A stretch of 64,000 bases of DNA from Amycolatopsis sp. FDAARGOS 1241 (GTDB lineage Bacteria; Actinomycetota; Actinomycetes; Mycobacteriales; Pseudonocardiaceae). The notes beneath the pieces were generated by a model. The model was not told where the DNA came from, did not search any database, and saw only the letters and a list, made by a program, of their open reading frames with translations. Location of the stretch: assembly GCF_016889705.1 (NCBI RefSeq), contig NZ_CP069526.1:8956001-9020000 (forward strand), given 5' to 3'. Below are positions 24,351 through 32,038 of the stretch, piece by piece (the stretch's first letter is position 1; every line of letters starts with the position of its first letter). Both the position numbers and the translations under genes were made by a program.

Positions 24351-25916
24351 TTACGAAATCTCGGCGAGCGCCGCCCGGTAGCCGTCGAGGTCGTAGTCGA
24401 GCCGGTCCTCGTCGGTCTCCTCGAGCTGGGCCTCCAGCACGGAAACCAGCTCGCCGATGACCTCTTCGCGGGCGAGCCCGCGGCCGAGCAGCACCTGCGC
24501 CGCGGCCCACACCTCCTCGGGCGAGTCCTCCCACAGCTGGTCCACCACGCTCGTCTCCAGCGCGAGCCGCAGCCCGTCGTTCCCGTCGAATTCGTCGTTC
24601 GCCAGCGACTCGTGGTACTCGGGGTGCTCACCGATCACGAGCAACCGCCGCTGTTCCGGGTCCGACGGGTCCAGGTCCGTCAGCTCCTCGTCGCCGATCA
24701 CCGTGGTCAGCGACGGGACCGCGAACTTCCGGCGGGCCACCACAGCGAGCGCCTCTTCGGCCGGCTCCGTGCCGTCCAGGTAGTCGGCCAGCTCCTCGGA
24801 CTCCTCGTCCTCCTCGTCGGAGAGGTACTCGGCCAGGTACTCCTTCACGTCTTCGACGAGCGCGGTGACGGCGACGTCGGACAGGCCGCCGCGCCGCGCC
24901 GCCCACTCCGTCCAAGCCAGGACGACCGGCGGCACCGCGTCCTCGTCCTCGACCTCGTACTCGCCGCCCAGCAACGATTCGAGGAACCGCGCCAGCTTCT
25001 CCGGCCCGACGCGCACCGGATTCGCGGGCTCGACGCGGCAGCCGTGCTCGACGAGCAGCGCCGCCACCGACCGCGCCGCGTCGACGTCCGGCAGCTCGGT
25101 CGCGGCGAGGAACTCCGTGACGAGGGCGTCGCGCTGGTCGGCGGTCCACTCCTGCACCGGCTCCACCGCGGCCGGTTCCGGCAGCGCCCGCACCCACGCC
25201 GTCGCGACGGCGTGGAACCGCGGGTAGTCGGCGCCGACCTCGGGGTCCTCCAGCGCGTCCGTCACGGTGATGCCGTTGAGCAGCAGCCGGTGCGCGTCCG
25301 CCGGCTCGACCTTCTCGAGGACGACGAGCTCGCCGTCCTCGGCGACCTGCGCCCGCATTTCCGCCAGCACCTCGTGCGGCTCGTCGACGACCACCAGGTC
25401 GCGCACCCGGCCCAGCTCCGTGAAGTCAAGCAACGCCAGCAAGCCGAGCGAGGCCTCACCGCGCGAGAAGACGCACAGCAGCGAAGCCTCGTCGCCGTAG
25501 ACGTCGCCGGTCCGCCAGATCTCCCCGGCGGTGACCTTCCCGATCTCCGCGGCCCACTCCGGCTCCGGGATCCCGCGGGCCAGCACCACGTCGAGCGCCT
25601 CGGCGGCGGCGGTGCGCTCCTCGTCGGTCTCCGCCAGCACCTTCAGCGCCGCCAGCAGCGCGGCCGCGCCGGGCGTGATCTTGCGCTGCGCGAACGCGAT
25701 GAGCTCGAGGCCCAGCTGCTCGCCGGCCTCGGGCTCGCCCTCGATCGTCAGGTCCCACCACTGGCCCAGCACCTCGGAGGTGAGCAGCTCGACGTCGAAC
25801 GGACCGGGCTCCGCGGCGACGGCGGAGAAGTCCCGGAGGACGTCCTTGAACAGGCCGGTCACGCTGGGCGTGGCGGGCTGGGGGCTCTTCTTGCGGGCGC
25901 GACTGACCGGGCTCAT
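24351..25916 (-). CDS. Uncharacterised acidic protein
   Basis: 521 residues, strongly acidic, without membrane segments or signal peptide. The N-terminus is basic (MSPVSRARKKSPQPATPSV); the remainder is alternating hydrophobic and acidic helices, with an Asp/Glu-rich patch (EYLSDEEDEESEELADYLD) around residue 400. There are scattered repeats of ALLAALKVLAE or AAALLVEHGC type, suggesting an alpha-solenoid. I do not recognise a domain. An ATG three codons upstream (25925) is equally possible; neither has a convincing ribosome site. Its neighbour on the same strand also looks solenoid-like, but 149 bases separate them. Confidence 0.7.
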   Translation of the reverse strand: MSPVSRARKKSPQPATPSVTGLFKDVLRDFSAVAAEPGPFDVELLTSEVLGQWWDLTIEGEPEAGEQLGLELIAFAQRKITPGAAALLAALKVLAETDEERTAAAEALDVVLARGIPEPEWAAEIGKVTAGEIWRTGDVYGDEASLLCVFSRGEASLGLLALLDFTELGRVRDLVVVDEPHEVLAEMRAQVAEDGELVVLEKVEPADAHRLLLNGITVTDALEDPEVGADYPRFHAVATAWVRALPEPAAVEPVQEWTADQRDALVTEFLAATELPDVDAARSVAALLVEHGCRVEPANPVRVGPEKLARFLESLLGGEYEVEDEDAVPPVVLAWTEWAARRGGLSDVAVTALVEDVKEYLAEYLSDEEDEESEELADYLDGTEPAEEALAVVARRKFAVPSLTTVIGDEELTDLDPSDPEQRRLLVIGEHPEYHESLANDEFDGNDGLRLALETSVVDQLWEDSPEEVWAAAQVLLGRGLAREEVIGELVSVLEAQLEETDEDRLDYDLDGYRAALAEIS

Positions 25917-26065
25917 GCGGAACATCGTTGCATCGACGGCACGGGCGCGGATCCGCGGGACGCGCGGTCGCGGTGGCCCCGGGCGCGGTATCCGCGACCG
26001 GCCAGGGAACCGGCTGCGGAGAGGGGCCACCGCGAGGTCGCCGGAAAAACCGCTATCGAGGTGTT

Positions 26066-27403
26066 TCAGCTGGTCAACGAGCCGGATTCCGGAAGGTTAC
26101 GCGGTTTCGGCAACGCGATCCGCGCGGCGCGCACTTCGGCGATCAGGCGCGTCTTGCGGCGGTGAACACTCACCAGATCGGCGAGGTAGCCCGTGAACTC
26201 CTCCGCGGTGCCGGCGCGTTTGTGGAGCGTGCGGAGCTTCTTCAGCTGCTTCGCCGCTTCGCGGTAGGCCTGCGGGTCCTTCTGCTCGATGAGGTGCTCG
26301 ACCTGGCTGCGGTAGACGGGGATCGTCTCGGCCGGGTGCGCGGCTTCACGCAATGCGGCCAGCTCCACGCGCAGCGCGAGCGAGCCGCCGAAGCGCACGC
26401 ACGCGCGCCACGCCTCGTCGGGCCGATCCTCGGCCAGGAGGGCGCGCGCGAGCTCGTCGGTACCGTCCTCGCTCTCCCCCGCGCGTTCGCGCAGGCGCGC
26501 GAGCGCGGCCACGCGCTGCACGGACCAGACGCCGGCTTCGGTCGCCGCTTCGCGCAACGCGGTGTACGTGAGGTTGTTCGGTTCCTCGTCGAATTCCTTG
26601 CGACGCAAGGAGACCGTCTCGTCCTCGGGTTGGGGCGGGGTGGTCTCGCGGTGGGGTGTGAGGGCGCGCGCGGCGTGAGCGATGGCCTCGCTGTGCCGGC
26701 CGGCGGCGCGCAGCACGCGCACGATCTTCAGGCTCACGTCCACCCGCGGCGGCTTGGCCTCGAGGATCGCGACGAGCGCGTCGACGTCGCCCCGCACCTC
26801 GGCCAGCTCCTCCAGCAGGCGCTCGGCGACGTCGCGGCGGTAGCCGGTGGGGCCACCGGCCAGGATTGCGTCCACAGTGGACTTGATGCGGTCGAGTCCC
26901 TTGTCGCCCAGCGCTTTCGCGAACTCGGCCAGCGCGATCGTCGGCCGGCCCGGGCCGTCGAACTCGACTTCCAGGAGCCAGTCGGCGAGCTGCTCCGGGT
27001 CGGGCGGCCGCGCGGCGCACGCGCGGGCATACAGCTCGACCGCGAAGTCGAGCTTGCCGGCCAGGTCTCCCGACGGATCACCCGCCTGCTCCAGGACCTC
27101 CCCGATGTCGTCGACGGTCCGGCGCGCCAGCGGCCCGAGATCGGCCGGGCTGCCCGCGTCGAGCAGCCGCTGCAACGTGTCGAGCACAGCGCCGACCTTC
27201 GCGGCATACTCGACGTTCCCATCGGACACGGCGGTGTCCAGCAGCCGGTGCGCCTCCGCCACATCACCCGATTGCGTGGCGAAACGGAGCTCGAGCGAGT
27301 GCCGTAACCCAGGGTCACGGTTGGCTTGCGCGAGGAGCAGGTCCACCAGCGTTTCCGCGTCCAACGTGCGCAGGTACGGGCGCAGATCCGGGGGAGCACT
27401 CAC
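26066..27403 (-). CDS. Uncharacterised alpha-solenoid protein
   Basis: 445 residues, cytoplasmic. It is built of helical hairpins of TPR-like character (for example LYARACAARPPDPEQLADWL, RRDVAERLLEELAEVRGDVD, KIVRVLRAAGRHSEAIAHAA). The C-terminus, EEFTGYLADLVSVHRRKTRL, resembles the C-terminal part of SWIM zinc-finger proteins and DUF6880-like proteins, but no SWIM Cys/His cluster is present. The start is a GTG at 27403 with a weak CAGACT box seven bases upstream; the frame stays open another 180 codons, overlapping the MazG gene, and that portion is rejected. Function unknown. Confidence 0.72.
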   Translation of the reverse strand: MSAPPDLRPYLRTLDAETLVDLLLAQANRDPGLRHSLELRFATQSGDVAEAHRLLDTAVSDGNVEYAAKVGAVLDTLQRLLDAGSPADLGPLARRTVDDIGEVLEQAGDPSGDLAGKLDFAVELYARACAARPPDPEQLADWLLEVEFDGPGRPTIALAEFAKALGDKGLDRIKSTVDAILAGGPTGYRRDVAERLLEELAEVRGDVDALVAILEAKPPRVDVSLKIVRVLRAAGRHSEAIAHAARALTPHRETTPPQPEDETVSLRRKEFDEEPNNLTYTALREAATEAGVWSVQRVAALARLRERAGESEDGTDELARALLAEDRPDEAWRACVRFGGSLALRVELAALREAAHPAETIPVYRSQVEHLIEQKDPQAYREAAKQLKKLRTLHKRAGTAEEFTGYLADLVSVHRRKTRLIAEVRAARIALPKPRNLPESGSLTS

Positions 27404-27652
27404 GCGCCCCAGTCTGCCGCATGGCCTTCGGCGCGCGAGTGGGCCAACTGCGTGCTCTTTTCGGAGCAGCCGCGCACCACCGGTGACCAGCGGCGCACCG
27501 GCGCGGGATGCCGTGGGCGAGTTCGAGTGGGGCCGCGCCCGGGGTGCCGTCGGCCCGGGTTCGGGCAGCGAGGCGCCGGGGTTCGGCGTGGCCTCACCGG
27601 GGTGCCGTCGGCGGGTCCAGACGGGTCCGCCACCCGGCCATGACCACCGTGG

Positions 27653-27658
27653 TAGATC
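27653..27658 (+). promoter_or_regulatory. Likely leaderless -10 element (TAGATC) of the MazG-like gene
   Basis: TAGATC stands seven bases before the GTG at 27666. Confidence 0.45.
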
Positions 27659-27665
27659 AGTTCCC

Positions 27666-27986
27666 GTGACTCTCGAAGACCTGCAACAGCGCCTACGCGA
27701 CTTCGCCGCCGCCCGCGACTGGGAACCGTTCCACCACCCCAAGAACCTGGTCATGGCCCTGTCCGGCGAAGTGGGCGAGCTCATCTCCCTGTTCCAGTGG
27801 CTGACCCCCGACGAGGCCCGCCAGTACCGCTCGGACGCCACCCTGGCCGCCAACGTCCGCGACGAAATCGCCGACGTCCTGCTGTACCTCGTGCAACTCG
27901 CGGACGCCCTGGACATCGACCTGCTGGCAGCGGGCAACGCGAAGATGGACCGCAACGAAACGAGGTTCCCCCGCGTGCACGGCTGA
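27666..27986 (+). CDS. MazG-like nucleotide pyrophosphohydrolase
   Basis: 106 residues, the size of single-domain all-alpha NTP pyrophosphatases (RS21-C6/dCTPase type). The metal-binding motif is visible as ALSGEVGELISLFQWL (ExxE) and NVRDEIADVLLYLVQLADAL (ExxD). Such enzymes hydrolyse non-canonical or excess (d)NTPs to NMP and pyrophosphate. The gene is monocistronic; its TGA stop abuts the TGA stop of the convergent sortase-like gene, the two forming TGATCA at 27984-27989. Confidence 0.9.
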   Translation: MTLEDLQQRLRDFAAARDWEPFHHPKNLVMALSGEVGELISLFQWLTPDEARQYRSDATLAANVRDEIADVLLYLVQLADALDIDLLAAGNAKMDRNETRFPRVHG

Positions 27987-28556
27987 TCAGCTCGTGAACG
28001 CCTGGCTCAGCCGCGCGTACACGACGACGTTGTCCCCGTCCACGGTGATCAGGCGGAGTTCCGGGGCTGGCGTGGCGCTGCGCGCCGTGGGGAACGGCGG
28101 GTTCGGTGGGTGATCGACGCGGTAGACGGTGAACACCGCGGCGGTGTGGTCGGCGCGGTGCACCACGACCTGTTCGCCGGGACGCGCGTCCTTGAGGCGG
28201 CCGAACACGCCGTCGCGCGCGGCGAGCACCGCGGGGCCGCGTTCGCCGGGGGTCGGGCCGCCGGTGAACCAGCCCGGGGTGCGGGCGTCCGCCGGGCGTT
28301 CGAGCGCACCGTCGGGGGTGAGGCCGAGGCCGACGATCGTGCTGGTGTCCACGCCGATCGCCGGGATTTCCAAGGCCGCCGGGCGCGACGCGGTCTGCAC
28401 CCGCGACACCGGCACGCGCGTGGCGAACGGCGCCGGGCGGCTGGTGGTGACGACGTCCTGCGCCGGCACGTCCGCGGGTGGCTTCAGGACCGCGGCGGCC
28501 AGCAGCGTACCCACGGCGACCGCCAACACCGCGACGACGGCGAGCCGCGCCTGCAT
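27987..28556 (-). CDS. Class F sortase homologue lacking the catalytic cysteine
   Basis: 189 residues. An N-terminal membrane anchor (RLAVVAVLAVAVGTLLAAAV) precedes a sortase-like beta-barrel: ALEIPAIGVDTSTIVGLGLT, GWFTGGPTPGERGPAVLA, GEQVVVHRADHTAAVFTVYR and PELRLITVDGDNVVVYARL are clear class F sortase strands. However, the loop that normally gives GHVD (catalytic His) is replaced by LAARDGVF, and the LITCGG...DNVVV segment (catalytic Cys) is reduced to LITVDGDNVVV. The whole protein contains no cysteine. It therefore cannot be a transpeptidase and may be a structural or binding relic. The frame is otherwise intact. Divergent from the response regulator, 245 bases apart. Confidence 0.85.
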   Translation of the reverse strand: MQARLAVVAVLAVAVGTLLAAAVLKPPADVPAQDVVTTSRPAPFATRVPVSRVQTASRPAALEIPAIGVDTSTIVGLGLTPDGALERPADARTPGWFTGGPTPGERGPAVLAARDGVFGRLKDARPGEQVVVHRADHTAAVFTVYRVDHPPNPPFPTARSATPAPELRLITVDGDNVVVYARLSQAFTS

Positions 28557-28645
28557 CAGCCCGGCCGGGAAACCGTCGTTTTCGCAATTGCGTTCGAGAC
28601 GATCACGGGAAACCCCTCCGATCGGCTTGTGCGACGGATATCCGT

Positions 28646-28675
28646 GAAATCGCGGTGACCGTTACGCGCGATTTC
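28646..28675. promoter_or_regulatory. Inverted repeat GAAATCGCG / CGCGATTTC
   Basis: Nine-base arms GAAATCGCG (28646-28654) and CGCGATTTC (28667-28675) flank a 12-base spacer in the divergent region between the sortase homologue and the response regulator (28557-28801). A candidate operator, possibly autoregulatory. The surrounding 245 bases are relatively AT-rich and hold no gene. Confidence 0.5.
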
Positions 28676-28801
28676 CCGGCAACTTCCCACCGCTTCGGAA
28701 ATGGTCGTCCGACCGGCGGCATCCGGTGATTTCCCCCGCTGCGGACGTGGCGTCGGGCACCAGCACCGGCCACGCGCCCCACGACGCCGTAACCTCGAGG
28801 T

Positions 28802-29428
28802 ATGCCGATCCAGGTGCTGCTCGTCGACGACCACGAGCTGGTCCGCCGCGGCCTGCGCGACCTCCTCGGTGACGAGGCGGACATCGAGGTGGTCGCCGAG
28901 GCCGGGGGCGTCGAGGAGGCGCTGGCCGTCGCGATGCACCTGGAGCCCGACGTGGCGGTGGTCGACGTCCGGCTCGGCGACGGCGACGGCATCACGCTGT
29001 GCCGCGAACTGCGTTCCAAGCCGAACCCGCCGGCGTGCCTCATGCTCACCGCGTTCGACGACGAGGAGGCGATGGTCGGCGCGATCATGGCTGGCGCGTC
29101 GGGCTACCTGCTGAAACAGGTCCGCGGCCAGGATGTGGTCAACGCGGTGCGCGAGGTCGCGGCCGGCCACTCGCTGCTCGACCCCGTCAGCACGGCCCGC
29201 GTGCTCGACAAGCTGCGCCACCCGCCGACGGACGAGCTCGCCGACCTCACCGACCGCGAGCGTGATGTCCTGGAACTCATCGGGCAGGGCCTGTCCAACC
29301 GCGAAATCGCCGAACGCCTCTTCCTGGCCGAAAAGACGGTCAAGAACTACGTCACTTCGGTGCTCGCCAAGCTCGGCATGCAACGCCGCACGCAAGCCGC
29401 CGCCTGGATCGCCCGCCGCGGCAAGTGA
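28802..29428 (+). CDS. NarL/LuxR-family response regulator (DevR-like)
   Basis: 208 residues. The receiver domain (1-120) has the acidic pocket LLVDDHE, phospho-acceptor Asp in [14 protein letters not shown], Thr in [12 protein letters not shown] and Lys in GYLLKQVRG. The LuxR-type helix-turn-helix (145-205) reads [20 protein letters not shown] with [20 protein letters not shown]. It is very like DevR/DosR-type regulators of mycobacteria. A GAF-domain histidine kinase is encoded 1.4 kb downstream on the opposite strand and is the likely partner. The ATG at 28802 follows AACCTCGAGGT with no strong ribosome site. Confidence 0.93.
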   Translation: MPIQVLLVDDHELVRRGLRDLLGDEADIEVVAEAGGVEEALAVAMHLEPDVAVVDVRLGDGDGITLCRELRSKPNPPACLMLTAFDDEEAMVGAIMAGASGYLLKQVRGQDVVNAVREVAAGHSLLDPVSTARVLDKLRHPPTDELADLTDRERDVLELIGQGLSNREIAERLFLAEKTVKNYVTSVLAKLGMQRRTQAAAWIARRGK

Positions 29429-29939
29429 GCAACGCTGATTCCGAACACCCGGATTTTCGCGTGATCGGCGCGTACCGCCTATTGGCGCTCCGCTAGTCCG
29501 TTCGAAGTGCGACCGGACCACTCGCGTCACCGTTGGCGACGGGGAGTTCGGTAAGCATCCTCCGGATTCACCCCATCGTGAGTCGAATACGTGTTCGATT
29601 TCCCGGTATTATCGTCACCAACTGAGAGCGAGTTGTGGCTCGCGGTGCTGGGGATTTCCGGAGCGTTTCCGGAACAGCCAAGAGAAGGGAGCGGCTCACA
29701 TGACGCGTGAAGGCTGAAGCCGGATCAGCGCAGTGTGGGTGACGGTCGCACGTGCGGCCAGTCCAGAGGCAGACGAGAGGCGACGGGCCGAGGTTCGGCC
29801 GGTCGGTGAGGAAAACGCGTGGGCGGCCCGGGAAGGGGACCGGTTCAGTCCGCGTGGTGGGGTTCGGAGAGGTGGCGGTGGCGCAAGCAATGTGGTTGGT
29901 CGCGGAGTAACTCGCGCCTGTGGTTCCGTTGCGAAAGGG
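29429..29939. other. Gene-free spacer before the repeat array
   Basis: About 500 bases with no credible gene. TATTAT at 29607-29612 is a good -10 sequence in this genome; some 90 bases later AGAAGGGAG precedes an ATG at 29700 that opens only five codons before a stop. A transcript from here would run into the structured repeats beginning near 29940, so a small non-coding RNA is possible, but no -35 is convincing. Confidence 0.35.
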
Positions 29940-30690
29940 CGGTCAGGCATGCACGCACGGCGTGGTAGTCGCCAGGCAACTCGGGCGTCGACCGCTTGGA
30001 CCCGAGCCGGCTCGCACAGCGCGTGTGGACTCGAGCCCACAGCGTCGAGCCAATGAGGAGCCGCGCAACCACGCGCAGCGTGGCAGTCATGACCTGGCGC
30101 TGGTACTCACCGCTCGGCTCGGTGCGGACCAGGCCGAGCCGGCACGCACGGTGCGTTGGGACTCGGGCCAACAGCGCGGGCCGCTGGAGAATCGAGAGAC
30201 CACGCGCAACATGTAGTCGCCAGGCAACTCGGGCGTAGGCCGCTCGGCTCGGTCCGGACCAGTGGCGGAGCCGGCACGCACGGCGCGTTGGGACTGGAGC
30301 CCACAGCGGGGGTCGATGAGGAGCCGCGCAACCACGCGCAGCGTGGCAGTCGTGACCCAGCGCTGGTGCTCAGTGGTCGGCTCGAACCGGTAGCCGAGCC
30401 GCCACGCACAGCGTGTGTGGACTCGAACCCACAGCGCGGGCCGCTGGAGAGCCGCGCAACCACGCGCAGCGTGGCAGGCATGCCTGGTTCTGGTGCTCAT
30501 CGCTCGGCTCGGTTCGGCCCAGTGACCCGAGCCGGCACGCACAGCGTGTGTGGACTCGAACCCACAGCGCGGGCCGCTGGAGAGCCGAACAACCACGCGC
30601 AGCGTGGCAGGCATGACCCAGCGCTGGTGCTCACCGCTCGGCTCGGTCCGGCACCGTAACCGAACGGGTGCACACAGCATGGTTGGCATG
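29940..30690. repeat. Tandem array of about five ~130-bp units with conserved hairpins
   Basis: Units recur with the anchor C(A/T)CGCAC at 30011, 30143, 30275, 30403 and 30536 (spacing 132, 132, 128, 133). Each holds a CACGC/GCGTG hairpin, a TGTGG...CCACA hairpin, and, in four of five, CCACGCGCAGCGTGG (30069, 30332, 30460, 30593). Copy 1 has TGTGG/CCACA (30024-30041) while copy 2 has GTTGG/CCAAC (30155-30172), a matched change in both arms. Frames across the array are not conserved between units, so it is not coding. It fills the gap between the convergent response regulator and histidine kinase genes. Confidence 0.85.
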
Positions 30691-30842
30691 AAAGGCCGGG
30701 GCGGCATCGGTCGGTGTCGTGCTCGCGGGCGACGGGCACCTACCGCGTCCGCGGGCGGGCCGCCGGTCTGGTTTCACGTAATCGAAGAAAGCGTGGTGCC
30801 CACCAGCCGACGTCAGGGATGGCCGGTCGGCCAGCTCGGTCG

Positions 30843-31985
30843 CTAGTCCAGCGGGAGGTCGAACGCGACGAGCGTGCCGAGGCTCGGGGAGGAGTTGATG
30901 AAGAACTTCCCACCGGCGGTGTCGGCGCGTTCGGCGAGGTGGCGCAGGCCCCGGGTGGCCACGCCTTGGGGCACGCCTGAGCCGTTGTCGCGCACGCGGA
31001 GTTTCACGCCGTCGCGGTCGCGGGTCAGGGTGACGCGCGTTTCGCTCGCGCCGGAGTGGCGGACCACATTGGACAGTGCCTCGCGCAGCGCCGCGCGGAT
31101 GTGATCGGCGCGTTCGGCCGGGATGTCGGCGAACTCGCCCGACAGTTCGAGGGTCGGGGGGTAACCCAGCAGCTCGCCGGCGATGCGGACTTCGCCGCGG
31201 GCGGACTCGGCGAGGTCGGTCGGTGTGCCGGTGTCGTGGCGGGGTTCGGGAGACCGCAGCGCCCGCACGGTGCCGCGGATCTCCTCGATGGTCTGGTCGA
31301 GCTGGTCGATGGCGTCGGACAGCCGGGCGCCGTCGGCCTGGGCGAAGCGCTTGCGCATGTTGCGGCGCACGCGGTCGAGCTGCATGCCGGCGCCGTAGAG
31401 GCGCTGGACGATCACGTCGTGCAGCTCGCGGGCGATGCGTTCGCGCTCCTGGTAGAGCGTCACGCGGTGGCGAGCGTTGGCGCCCTCGGCGAGCGCCAGC
31501 ACGACACCCGCCTGCGCGGCGAACGCCACGAGCATCTCCACGGTCCCCGCGGAGAACGGTTCGCGCCCTTGCAGCCGGTACACCGTCAACGCGCCGAGCA
31601 CCCGCCCACCCGAGCCGAACGGCGCGGCGGCGAACGGGCCGAACGCCCGCAGCTCGTCCGGCACGAACGGCGCCGTCCGCGGGTCCACGACGAAGTTGTC
31701 ACTCACCACCGGTTCGCCGCCGCGCGCGACGCGGCCCGCGGCAGAGTCTGCGGGCAGCGTCAGGCCCTGCAGGGCGCGGCCTTCGCCACTGGTGTCGACG
31801 GCGGCCTCGACTACGACGTGCCCATCGTCGGAGCTGACCATGGCCAGGCCGAGGTCCGCGTCGGCGAGTTCGGCCGCTCGGACCACGACGGTGTCCAGCA
31901 CCGTCTCGGGATCGTCCCCGGACAACGCGGTGCTGGTGATCTCGGTGGCAGCGGACAACGCCCGCGCGGCAAGTGTCGGGTCCAT
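30843..31985 (-). CDS. GAF-domain sensor histidine kinase (NarL/DevS type)
   Basis: 380 residues, no membrane segment. Residues about 30-175 form one GAF domain (ETVLDTVVVRAAELADADLG start, ALTVYRLQGREPFSAGTVEM end). HisKA_3 dimerisation follows with the phospho-acceptor His in ERERIARELHDVIVQRLYG, and the HATPase has the N box ALREALSNVVRHSGAS and G boxes VRDNGSGVPQGV and RGLRHLAERA. The architecture is that of DevS/DosT kinases with one GAF domain; heme or another ligand cannot be assigned. The ATG at 31985 is chosen; TAGGGT lies 11 bases upstream. The likely partner is the response regulator across the repeat array. Confidence 0.9.
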   Translation of the reverse strand: MDPTLAARALSAATEITSTALSGDDPETVLDTVVVRAAELADADLGLAMVSSDDGHVVVEAAVDTSGEGRALQGLTLPADSAAGRVARGGEPVVSDNFVVDPRTAPFVPDELRAFGPFAAAPFGSGGRVLGALTVYRLQGREPFSAGTVEMLVAFAAQAGVVLALAEGANARHRVTLYQERERIARELHDVIVQRLYGAGMQLDRVRRNMRKRFAQADGARLSDAIDQLDQTIEEIRGTVRALRSPEPRHDTGTPTDLAESARGEVRIAGELLGYPPTLELSGEFADIPAERADHIRAALREALSNVVRHSGASETRVTLTRDRDGVKLRVRDNGSGVPQGVATRGLRHLAERADTAGGKFFINSSPSLGTLVAFDLPLD

Positions 31986-32038
31986 GTGCAACACCGACCC
32001 TAGCGCGTGCTTGCGTCCCGGACCCGGCATCGTGACCG

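Noticed and set aside
27404..27955. N-terminal extension of the solenoid protein (frame open to 27955)
   Set aside because: It overlaps the MazG-like gene in antisense and has no conserved character; the GTG at 27403 fits better.
30403..30570. tRNA-like T-arm sequence in the repeat array (GGACTCGAACCCACA)
   Set aside because: It looks like the complement of a T-arm, but no acceptor stem, anticodon arm or D-arm can be folded around it, and the loop is eight bases. It is explained by the array's TGTGG/CCACA hairpin.
29940..30690. CRISPR array
   Set aside because: Units are about 130 bp and wholly repetitive, without regular short repeats and unique spacers; no cas genes are present.
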